Assembly: GCA_905178155.1 (NCBI GenBank)
Contig: CAJINV010000027.1
Coordinates: forward strand, 183,295-247,294
Direction: 5' to 3'
DNA: 64,000 nucleotides
Origin: Amoebophrya sp. A120
Taxonomy: Eukaryota > Sar > Dinophyceae > Syndiniales > Amoebophryaceae
Shown: positions 34,783 to 44,522 of the stretch, one piece after another
Layout of the letters: each line of letters opens with the position of its first letter
How positions within the stretch are numbered: the first letter of the stretch is position 1
Translations under genes and position numbers: made by a program
Notes under the pieces: generated by a model
Seen by the model: only the letters and a program-made list of their open reading frames with translations
Databases searched by the model: none
Told to the model about the DNA's origin: nothing

Positions 34783-34972
34783 TGAAAAAGCATAGAGGAC
34801 AACACTAGCTTCTAGATACGGACTTTCACTTCAATATCTTTTACAACCCGCCCCGCGAGACCATAGTGAATAGCTCCTTGCGGGAGAGCAGACGAAGAAC
34901 CGTCGAACAGCATTATTCTGATAAGCGCTACAACCAAGAACGCGGATAAAGTACTGAAAGTGACTGTGAACC
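34783..34972. other. Intergenic spacer
   Basis: 190 bp between the PGAM5 stop and the next putative start. Nothing recognised. Confidence 0.4.
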
Positions 34973-37698
34973 ATGATCGCATTTTTGCACGAAAACGACG
35001 CAAATCTGTTGAGAAACGAATCGTTGCACGAGGAGGTGCAGCAGCTGCACAAGAACCACGAAATTGTTCACAAAAGTAGGATGACACTCAGGTTTTTTTT
35101 CTGCGGAGCAACTACGCTGTGTTTTGAGAGGTCTTTTTTTTTCTTGCTGAGCGCGGAGCGTGCGAGGAAACAGGTCGCTAAAATCAAATGATGAACTACA
35201 TGTATCTACTAAACCTAGGAGCTGCTGCAAAAAGAATCTTCAAGATGGGGCAGCGACATGATGTCTTTGCTAGGAACCGCCGAGGTGAGGCTGCTGGTGT
35301 GTTGCGAGGTGAGTCGCACTATTGGTAGAAATATACCGGTAAATTATTTGCTGGCCACGGCAGGAAACCGCGACGATGCACCGTCTCCTCGACCTCACGC
35401 CGGTGCTTTCCTCCTCCGGAACCAAAAAATCCCGTACTTCCCCCAGCAGCTCCAGTCCGAGCAAGCGGCGCAAGCCACCCCTGTATTCGCTCTCTCCGAC
35501 GAGGCAACGGGATTTGGAAACGGAGTTTGGGTTAGAGGATGATCCTGATTTCGCCGCGGACTTTCAATCCTTCTGGGCGAAGGAACAAAAGCGGAAGCCG
35601 AAAATTATTTTAGAAGAGCAGGCAGGACGAGGAGAAGCACCATCTATAAAGCGCGAGCCGCATGACAAACTCGCGGTGGGGGTGCGAGAAGATGGGAATC
35701 AAGGCGTCGGAATTGTGAAGCAGGAACCGCATGACAAATCTTCCACCGCGGCACCGACGAGAGTAGTGGAGATGAAGCAGCACATATTACAGCTCGCCGG
35801 CAATCCACAGGACGTGGAGGTTTGTGAAGATGGTACAACATCACATTCTCCGGCGTTATCTTCTTCTTCTTCTTCTGCAAGAGGAAGCGCGGATGTAAAT
35901 ATAGTCGGTGCGAAACCGCATTACAAATCAGCCCAGCCGATAAAGCGGTATGCGGATATTCTGAAGGAATTGCAGAACATCAAAACGACGAGTAAGACAG
36001 GTGGAAGCAGCCCGAGTGTTCGGGGGAAGAAGGAACACCAAGCGGTTGGGACTACAACGGGCAGCAGTATGAAAAAGCCGATCTCTTGTTCTACGACTAC
36101 GAACAACCCGGAATACGAGGACGACAAGCCGCTGGAGTGCCACGCCCAATTCCCCAACCCGGACTCGTTCCTGAAAGAGCTGCTCCGGAAAGACAGTGAA
36201 AGAGCGGTGAGGACAGGTACTAGCAGCTATGGAAAACGAACGCCAGGGGACGAGTACAACGACACAACGAGGACTACTTTGTCCCCTACTTGTCCACCCG
36301 GTGATCCGCTTTGCTTCGACAATCAAGATATCAAATGCAAAAATGTCTGGGTCTGGAAGGTTGCCAGGTTTGTCATGCATATTTTGCATGACTCAGGATG
36401 TCTGTATATGCATGACCTAGCATCACATATTTTTAGAGGCCTTCCTGATGCCTATCCCGCATGACAAATGCCCTCCCCACGTAGCACAAACTGGGCTCCT
36501 CTTGCTGGTCACGCAATACAGATTTTTTTAGCATCCAAAGTTAGCATCACAAGTTCCAACCTTCCAGACCCAGACACTTTTGCATTTGATACAAGACAGT
36601 GGGCACGACGGCGCTCGGTTTGTTTCTTCACCACAGCTTCGAGGGGCGAATTCTCCAATGCACGCGCCGTCTTCAGCTCCACCCAGGGGAGTTAGTTCGA
36701 CGCAGCAGGAAAACTGTTATAAACGCGAACTCTACACCCTCCCCTACGGCGAGCAGATCTGCGTGACACAACAATCACCTCCGGCAAGACCAGTTGTCTC
36801 ATCGGTGTTATTTTCAACTAGAAACAATAGCCCGCCAGCGCGAAACAAGTCTGCGGTAAAAATCACGACAAGAAACAGTCCGCGGCAGAACTTGTTCTCG
36901 CCCAACAAACTAATTCACCCGAGCTCGCCGGAATCGCGGTCCTACCTGCGCGAACCCCCGGAGATATCGGTTGCTGCAGGGAGCAAGGGTGCCGCTGAGT
37001 CTTCCGGCGAAGATAATCACGAAAGCAAACATCTGGAAGAAATATCAAAAAGAAAAACGTCCCCACACCAAAGTCAAGATGGGAAATCTGCTAGACAAAT
37101 CAAACAGCTTTGGTTGTTTCGCATGACAAGTTTCGATCCTACTTATTAGTGTAATCCTGTTTAGCGAGTTTAGCAGCATCACAGATTTCGCATATCATGC
37201 CATTTCTAGCATCACAAATACCAAAAACGACTAGGAAAAGCTTCTCACGGGGCTTCGCATGAGGAACTTTGCACAAGTCTGGGCTGGGGACGTTTTTACT
37301 CGGAATAAGAAACCCGGCGTGCGCACGCGGAACAGGACCGGCTAGTGGCGAGGAAATGGCAGGCTACGCATTGCAAAAATGTCTGGGTCTGGAAGAATGC
37401 AGGTTTGTTATGCTTGTCTCACATGGGAGTTGAGTCTGTAATGCATGGGCAGGAAAGTAAAAGCCTCTTGCCTGTCATGCAAAAGCGCAGTTTGTCATGC
37501 AGAAAGCGAAACACAAAGGAGCCGGGAAACTTGTCACGCGTAGCTGCGTTCTGCAGTTGTACGCCCACCATTCTCAAACCAGCATATACAAGTTTCCCGA
37601 CCCAGGCATGTTTGCAATGCATACAGGAGGAGAAGACGCGAATTGCGGAGAAGCGCAGGCAGGCGGAAGAATACGAAAAGAAGCGGAGCAAAATATGA
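34973..37698 (+). CDS. Coiled-coil, low-complexity protein of unknown function
   Basis: Not a family I recognise. Firm exons: 35364-36328, 36592-37042, 37308-37364, 37624-37698 (1533 nt in one frame after TSD removal). A GT-AG intron at 35285-35363 precedes them, and the upstream exon reads ELLQKESSRWGSDMM from 35219. The 5' end is uncertain: an ATG at 34973 starts a coiled-coil-like stretch (NESLHEEVQQLHKNHE), but its donor before 35219 is unclear, so the true N-terminus may differ. The body is Ser/Pro/Lys-rich and likely disordered. The C-terminus is a basic coiled coil ending AEKRRQAEEYEKKRSKI. Three in-frame PHDK/PHYK motifs are encoded by the same GCATGACAAA-type word found in introners. 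Confidence 0.6.
36329..36591. mobile_element. Introner family A
   Basis: 263 bp with exact TSD CAAGA. Confidence 0.9.
37043..37307. mobile_element. Introner family C, drifted ends
   Basis: 265 bp with exact TSD AGAAA. Left end TATCAAAAAGAAAAACGT, right end CTCGGAATA. Confidence 0.85.
37365..37623. mobile_element. Introner family A
   Basis: 259 bp. TSD CAGGC / CAGGA. Ends TACGCATTGC / GCAATGCATA. Confidence 0.85.
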
Positions 37699-37987
37699 AT
37701 CGGTGAAAGATTTTTGGTACCGACCGTCGAGTTTGGATTTGCTACTTAGTTTTTACTTTTGCTCTTTAATATCTCTTGTCAGCAGGAATGCGTGCCCTGT
37801 TTGTTCATGAAACAGAGTGGCTGCGTGTAAGCTGCCGGAACCTCCCAGGCTTCTTTGTACAGATACCGATGGACTAGAGAGATTTTGCTTTCATGTCGTG
37901 CCTCGCTGAGCGTGAGCGACCGTCAAGTTTAGAATTCAAGACAGCATGACAAATTTTCAAAGAGCATCAGAACCGCATGACAAATCC
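37699..37987. other. Intergenic spacer
   Basis: 289 bp. Contains two introner-type words near the right end (GCATGACAAAT) but no bounded element. Confidence 0.4.
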
Positions 37988-40900
37988 ATGTCGGTACCGA
38001 AATTCATCTTTTCCGAACGACAAAGACGAGTGCGGGCGGAGGACGTCAACCTGCTGGTGCAGCAACAGCACGCACGTACTCGTATTTCACTTTGATATAC
38101 GATTCGAAAATTTGTCATGGGAAATCTTACAGTGCAAGATCACCTTTGTCAGGCACAATCAGCAATATAAAAATGAAAAAAAATCGACAATCAATCCCAG
38201 GTGAACAGAGCCAGGTCACTTCGCCTGTCGGTATCCTGAGCAAGAACGTCCCCACCCAAGTTTTGCAATGCCAGGAACATTTGTAAACAGGTTTCTTGCC
38301 TCCACGCAGCTTCTCCGGTTGCTGCAATAGCAAGTCCTCCCCAGGCTCTATTTTACGGCATTGAACTTTCCCTCCGGAGAAAGTTCAAGGCCGTAAATTA
38401 GAGCCTGGGAACAGGTTTCTTGCCTCCACGCAGCTTTTCCGGTTGCTGCAATAGCAAGTCCTCCCCAGGCTCTATTTTACGGCATTGAACTTTCCCTCCG
38501 GAGAAAGTTCAAGGCCGTAAATTAGAGCCTGGGAACAGGTTTCTTGCCTCCACGCAGCTTTTCCGGTTGCTGCAATAGCAAGTCCTCCCCAGGCTCTATT
38601 TTACGGCATTGAACTTTCCCTCCGGAGAAAGTTCAAGGCCGTAAATTAGAGCCTGGGAACAGGTTTCTTGCCTCCACGCAGCTTTTCCGGTTGCTGCAAT
38701 AGCAAGTCCTCCCCAGGCTCTATTTTACGGCATTGAACTTTCCCTCCGGAGAAAGTTCAAGGCCGTAAATTAGAGCCTGGGAACAGGTTTCTTGCCTCCA
38801 CGCAGCTTTTCCGGTTGCTGCAATAGCAAGTCCTCCCCAGGCTCTATTTTACGGCATTGAACTTTCCCTCCGGAGAAAGTTCAAGGCCGTAAATTAGAGC
38901 CTGGGAACAGGTTTCTTGCCTCCACGCAGCTTTTCCGGTTGCTGCAATAGCAAGTCCTCCCCAGGCTCTATTTTACGGCATTGAACTTTCCCTCCGGAGA
39001 AAGTTCAAGGCCGTAAATTAGAGCCTGGGAACAGGTTTCTTGCCTCCACGCAGCTTTTCCGGTTGCTGCAATAGCAAGTCCTCCCCAGGCTCTATTTTAC
39101 GGCATTGAACTTTCCCTCCGGAGAAAGTTCAAGGCCGTAAATTAGAGCCTGGGAACAGGTTTCTTGCCTCCACGCAGCTTTTCCGGTTGCTGCAATAGCA
39201 AGTCCTCCCCAGGCTCTAATTTACGGCCTTGAACTTTGCCCGAAATTAGAGCCTGGGAACAGGTTTCTTGCCTCCACGCAGCTTTTCCGGCTGCTGCAAT
39301 AGCAAGTCCTCCCCAGGCGCTATTTTACGGCATTGAACTTTCCCTCCGGGGAAAGTTCAAGGCCGTAAATTAGAGCCTGGGAACAGGTTTCTTGCCTCCA
39401 CGCAGCTTCTCCGGTTGCTGCAATAGCAAGTCCTTCCCAGGCTCTATTTTACGGCATTGAACTTTCCCTCCGGGGAAAGTTCAAGGCCGTAAATTAGAGC
39501 CTGGGAACAGGTTTATTGCCTCCACGCAGCTTTTCCGGCTTCTGCAATAGCAAGTCATCCCCAGGCTCTATTTTACGGCATTGAAATTTTCCTCCGGAGA
39601 ACGTTCAAGGCCGTAAATTAGAGCCTGGTACATGCGCATCTACATCAGAGGCATTTCCAATCGTGTTTTGGCATTTGTAACCCTGTAAACAGGATGAGGA
39701 GATGAGTTTGTCATGCGACCATCCTTCCTAACCTGCACTACACTACAAAGACGAACTTGTCACGCATGGCTTCCAAAACTCCTAGATTTGTGTTGCAGTA
39801 GAGTTCACAACTTGACTATGGGGTGGGGACGTTTTTACTCAGGATAGTCGGCCGGCGAACATCGGTACTATGACATGAGATCGTAGAGGTGGACGGAGTG
39901 CATCTTCTACTTTTGTGGTTGCACAAGTTTGTAATGCAGCAATGGAAGAAGCATGTTTTTGCTTTTTTCGCATGCGCATGCGCAACTTGCGAAGCTCGCA
40001 TTGCAAGCTCGAGTTCAAAAAGCCGTACATTCAGATTTTAGAAGTACTTCGTCCGCTAGTACTATCACATGGCATACTTGATCCGCCCAACGCAATACGG
40101 TGTAGGCCGGGCGACGATGGTGTCCTACAGCACCAGCGACAACGCAAACCCGGGTGGCACGTACGCATTGCAAATGTGGCTGGGTCACTGGAAAGTTGTC
40201 ATGCTATTCTCCAGATGTTGTTGACAAGCACAGGCAAATATAAAGCTGCCAAAGTTGAAAAGATTTCCAGCAGCTATCTGTTGCGTACCCCGCATGAGAA
40301 ATTGTCCCGTTTATTTCGCATGACAAATAAACATGCTGTTGCGTAGCACGAATCACAGATTCCAACGATGTCCTGCTACCCCAGCATTGGAAATCTTTCA
40401 ATGTTCATGTTCCAGACCACCGAGACAGATTTGCAATGCGTAGCATGGGGTTTAACACGACGATCTCTGAACGGGATTTTGACAACTTCAACCTGTCCGA
40501 CGATGAGGCAAAGTTATCAAAAGAAACTCTTTTTTATTCGAAGGCGGAAAATCCCTGGCCGGCAGACTTGATCTGTGGGGCGGAAAATCTTGGGAAAATT
40601 GTGCCAACTTTGGGCACCTCTCCTTGCCCGGTGCCGCGGCGGCCTGCGGTCGGGGGCATGTCCCAGATTTGGGCACCTCTCCTTGCCTGGAGCCGCGGCG
40701 GCCTGCGGTCGGGGGCATGTGCCAGATTTGGGCACCTCTCCTTGCCCGGAACCACGGCGGCCTGCGGTCGGGGGAATGTGCCAGATTTGGGCACCTCTCT
40801 TTAGCCGGAACCACAGCGGCCTGCGGTCGGGGGCATGTGCCAGGTTTGGGCGCCTCTCCTTGCCCGGAACCACGGCGGCCTGCGGTCGGGGGAATGTGCC

Positions 40901-41411
40901 AGATTTCGGGGCCGTTCCTTGCCCGGAACCACGGCGGCCTACGGTCGGGGGAGTGTGCCAGATTTCGGGGTCCTTCCTTGCCCGGAGCCGCGGCGGCCTG
41001 CGGTCGGGGGAATGTGCCAGATTTGGGCGCCCCTCCTTGCCCGGAACCACGGCGGCACACGGTCGGGGGAATGTGCCAGATTTGGGGGCATTTCCTTGCC
41101 CGGAACCACGGCGGCCTGCGGTCGGGGGCATGTGCCAGATTTCGGGGCACCTCTCCTTGCCCGGACCCACGGCGGCCTGCGGTCGGGGGCATGTGCCAGG
41201 TTTGGGCGCCTCTCCTTGCCTGGAGCCGTAGCGGCCTGCGGCCGGGGGAAAGTGCCAGACCTGGGCACCTCTCCGTGGCCGGAGCCGCGATGGCACGCGG
41301 TCGGAGGAGTGTGAGTGCCAGGGCTCTTGCTGAAATCTCGCACGGAACAAAGAAAGAGTTTTTTTGCTGCATAAGACGATGAAGATGCTGATATTCCGGA
41401 ACGACGCAAGG
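37988..41411 (+). CDS. Unrecognised protein with acidic central segment, 3' end unresolved
   Basis: Exons that join in frame: 37988-38056 (MSVPKFIFSERQRRVRAEDV...), 38201-38231, 39847-39882, 40131-40161, 40443-40514, 41374-41411. Introns 38057-38200 and 39883-40130 are GT-AG; the other three are introners, two swollen by minisatellites. The middle reads RLSAGEHRYYDMRSTSDN, then FNLSDDEADDEDADIPERR. A donor (AAGG|GTCAGT) follows 41411 and I could not place the next exon. A fragment near 41655-41735 (ADTEVENLGFRPFN) may belong to it. The short pieces and lack of a known domain make this tentative; it could even be the 5' part of the EF-hand gene. Confidence 0.5.
38057..38200 (+). other. Canonical GT-AG intron with an introner word
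   Basis: Donor CTG|GTGCAG, acceptor TCCCAG|GTG, phase 0. Contains AATTTGTCATGG. Confidence 0.5.
38232..39846. mobile_element. Family C introner swollen to 1.6 kb by a minisatellite
   Basis: Exact TSD GTCGG and complete family-C termini. The interior is interrupted after CAGGAACATTTGTA and resumes at about 39632 with the usual family-C sequence. Confidence 0.9.
38286..39630. repeat. 124-bp palindromic minisatellite inside an introner
   Basis: About 11 units of 124 bp; the first seven look identical and one near 39216 is shortened. Each unit contains a long imperfect inverted repeat running from GGCTCTATTTTACGGC to GCCGTAAATTAGAGCC with a CTCCGGAG-type centre. Confidence 0.93.
39883..40130 (+). 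other. Probable GT-AG intron with an introner word
   Basis: Donor AGATC|GTAGAG, acceptor CCTACAG|CAC. Contains AGTTTGTAATGCAG. Confidence 0.5.
40162..40442. mobile_element. Introner family A
   Basis: 281 bp. TSD GCACG / GCATG. Ends TACGCATTGC / GCAATGCGTA. Confidence 0.82.
40515..41373. mobile_element. Introner-like element of unassigned family, swollen by a minisatellite
   Basis: Termini TATCAAAAGAAACTCTTT and AAAGAGTTTTTTTGC...ATA are inverted. Flanks AAAGT / AGACG do not match. Removing it with five flanking bases gives the acidic frame SDDEADDEDAD. Confidence 0.6.
40611..41290. repeat. 59-bp minisatellite inside an introner-like element
   Basis: About 11 units of 59-60 bp (cores CTTGCCCGGAACCACGG, GCGGTCGGGG). 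GC-rich and stop-poor on both strands, which gives spurious long frames. Confidence 0.92.
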
Positions 41412-42389
41412 GTCAGTATCTTATTGGGAAATTCTTCATAAGGACCGCACTCTCTTGCATTACAAGCGAGTTTGTCATGCGTGGCAAGCTTTTCCAAACG
41501 TGCGCGTCGAAATTTCAACTCGATGTCAGTACGGTTTGCATCTGAAAGTATTTTTTGTGTCACCTTCTTCGTTTTCCACTCTAGCGAACCTAGCATGACA
41601 ACTTCGCGCGTCTACAGCAACATGCGGTAAGGGATGAAATTTCCTTCCTCATAGAAGGCTGGACGTGATCATGAACAAATGCACGCGGATACGGAAGTGG
41701 AAAATCTAGGTTTTCGTCCCTTTAACGAGATTGTTGAAATCGACGCGTACGTGCGCTTGTGATGCAAAAAATTCAAAGAGCATAATACCTCCAAAAATCT
41801 ATTGCACTTTACGCATGTTGAGAAGTAGTTGGCTTCATTTGCATTGTCTAACATTTTGTCATGCTAAGCACGACAGGGTTGCAGCGTCGCACCACATTGG
41901 TTTCACGACAGCCAGTGAAGGGACAGTTTTCCGCGGGATGGCCGAAATTTAATCGGTATCTCTGACAAAAAAACTAGCAAATCGCGTTTACACAATGCAA
42001 AAAATTAAACAGATACACAAAATGAAGATCTGTGTTGCATAATTACCTGAATAAACTGCATGGCATGAGCTCGCCCACTTTTGCATGAGACACATGTGAT
42101 GGGCTAGCTCTTTTCTCTGGGATTTTAGGGTGGCGGTGCGCCTGCAGCGAGTGACGGATCGGGTGAAGGCGCAGTTATGGAGAACAAAAATCCTCAGTTT
42201 TGACATGGAGGAACATTGAGCAGCATGAAAAGTTCTACCAAGTGAATAATTGTAAGCGCGACAACTGTGGTCATGGATTCGAGTCTCACCCCCCAGGAGG
42301 GGGTTGAAGCTTTGTAGTTCTGCGATGGTATTATAATATACGCAAATGTTTCTCTTCGTGCTGCAACTCAGGATTTTGCGAGCATAGAA
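41412..42389. other. Unresolved stretch with possible exon remnants
   Basis: Contains possible donor and acceptor sites and two short protein-like pieces (near 41655-41735 and 41880-41950), but I could not join them confidently. Confidence 0.35.
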
Positions 42390-42448
42390 CCAAGCAGAAG
42401 CGAAGCGACAAGCATTTCAAGCGGTACTATCCCTGGTTAGTTCTTGAT
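42390..42448 (+). repeat. 59-bp direct repeat, left copy
   Basis: Core CGACAAGCATTTCAAGCGG. Matches 44222-44280 with a few substitutions, in the same orientation. Confidence 0.8.
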
Positions 42449-44221
42449 TATGGCATGGATTCAGCGATTCAAAAGTAGGCGATTCAAAAATTTCTTTTCA
42501 ACTAAAATGCATTTTGTTTTTCACTGCAAAAACGGTTCCGAATTCGGCACCAAACGGCGCGAATTCAGGTAGCGGCAGTAATGATAGCGGCGAGCTATGC
42601 AATTGAAGCATCTAGGTCAGTCTCAACTTGAACTAGCTACGTGGATGCTCTTAAGCTGGTTGCTTTCTTGCCACAGAACAAAGAGGCGCAGCTGCCTTCC
42701 GCGCAGTTTTCGTCGTGTGGTGGCAAATATTATGGAAGGGGCCACGAGCCTACCGGCGAAGAAAATGCGGCTGCTTTCGCTCCCAGTCCCGCAATATTTC
42801 AGCACTACCTTAGACCCCTGCTCTGCCTCTTCTCTTTGTTGCGGTCCGCGAAATGGTGCCCAAAATGCCTCTGGGAGGGGGGCGGCAGGATGGTCGCAGC
42901 CTGAGCTAAGAGCCCTGTGGCCTGCTAAGGCTATAGCCTTAAGCACAGCGGCAACGCTTGAAGACGTGGCGCCACAAGGTTGAAAACAAAACTGAAGAGC
43001 ACCGGGGCCCCGAGCTATCCAGGCGCCCGGCGCTGTCAGTGCAGAGCCTTGGCATTTTTCGAATACGCCAACGAACACGCGGCAAGGGCCCGGGCTGTCG
43101 TGGGCAGCCGCTTTACCGCAACCCCCGGCGCCCTTCGGTATCTTTGTGGCCCTTTCCGAAGGTATCTGCGAGAGGCCGGGAGGCGTATGCCAACATCGGC
43201 ATCAATGAAAAAACTCCGCTAGCTTCCGCGGTGGTGGCCTCTGGTTCTCGTTTTCTCTTCGGCAAGATGTTCGGCTTTATTCGGCAACAAAATGGGGCGC
43301 CGCCTGAATTTCTTTAAGCATTGCAGCTGCCCATCACGCGCTGCGCCATTGCGAAAGCGCCAAAAAGTGCAGCAAAATTGCTGGACAGATGTATTTTTGG
43401 AGCATTTATCAATCGGGCAGTACTCAAAAGCTGGATTTTTGCAGGGAGCGATTCAAGTGAGGTCTTTTTTGGGCAAAACAAAGGTCCAAAGTGACCTCTA
43501 TCTGGATCGAGCGCCAGGTCGTGATAGCGGCTCTCGATGGTTCCCAAGATAGAGGTCCGGATGGAGGCCCTCCATGAACGGAAACCACCGATACAGGTCG
43601 GGGAACCGAAAACGAACTCAATTTCACCGAATCGCTGGCGCCTTTTTTCAACATTTCTGCCCCCCCACCTTCACCGCCATGCGCTTCGCGCCCCTGTGGA
43701 GCGGCGCTCTACAGCCCGAACTGCTCGACCGTTAGCTCCGGGGCCGCCGCGATCCCCCGCGACCCTTTGCGCGCCTAGCTTGCCTCGCCCATGCACCTTC
43801 TCGAGCCACATGGGGCACACAGAAACGCCCAAACCATACTCGTGATTTACCTTCTAGCGGCCCCCCTTCGCGTGGTTGGCGCTCGAGCCCCGACGGCGTC
43901 GGCCGGTGCAATAGCGCACGAGACTGCCCCTCTTTGGGGGCTTTCCATGGGCGCATACCCTCCGACGCCGTAGCGGCCGTGGGGTTTAGAGCTTGCGCTC
44001 CTATCCCAAGGCATTTTGGCCCGGGGTTTGCGTTTGCGGCTTCGTGGAAACAACAAAGCAGCCGCAGCCTGCGCTTGTTGTTTTGTTTGCTGGCAAAGCG
44101 GCCCGCATGATAGCAATGCGATCAGGCCGTGCTGGGGTGGGCCCAGGTCTCCCATGAGCGCAGGCCCAAAACCCTGCCCGACAAGCATTTCAAGCGGCAA
44201 GCGTTTCAAGCGGTAAGCGTT
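42449..44221. other. 1.77-kb segment between 59-bp direct repeats
   Basis: Composition differs from its surroundings and it contains no introner words or domains. Short frames exist on both strands but none looks like a protein. It might be an insertion or a duplicated block. Partial copies of the right repeat are stacked near 44180-44220. Confidence 0.45.
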
Positions 44222-44280
44222 CCAAGCAGAAGCAAAGCGACAAGCATTTCAAGCGGTACTATCCGTGTTTAGTTCTTGAT
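44222..44280 (+). repeat. 59-bp direct repeat, right copy
   Basis: See left copy at 42390. Spacing between copies is 1832 bp. Confidence 0.8.
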
Positions 44281-44522
44281 GCGAGCTGTTGTATTTTGGA
44301 TCTTTCATTCATCGGTACAGCGAGCACTTTTTCGAAAGCTGGCGTCCGGATGAAGCTCGCCTTTCGCCGCCGCGAAAAACAAGCCTCTGGGCTGCTTCAG
44401 ATTTGTAGTTCGTCGCGAAATGCAAGCTTCTGGACGGCAGCTTTTTTCTGGGTCCGCGCGCGGACACAGAAAAAAGACCCGTCAGAGAAGGACCAGGCGA
44501 CATCAAAAATTTTCCACAACAG

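Noticed and set aside
42260-42320. tRNA-like T-arm (GGATTCGAGTCTCAC)
   Set aside because: I could not find a matching acceptor stem, D-arm or anticodon arm around it.
42390-44280. LTR retrotransposon
   Set aside because: The 59-bp repeats are too short for LTRs and no polymerase, integrase or primer-binding site is visible.
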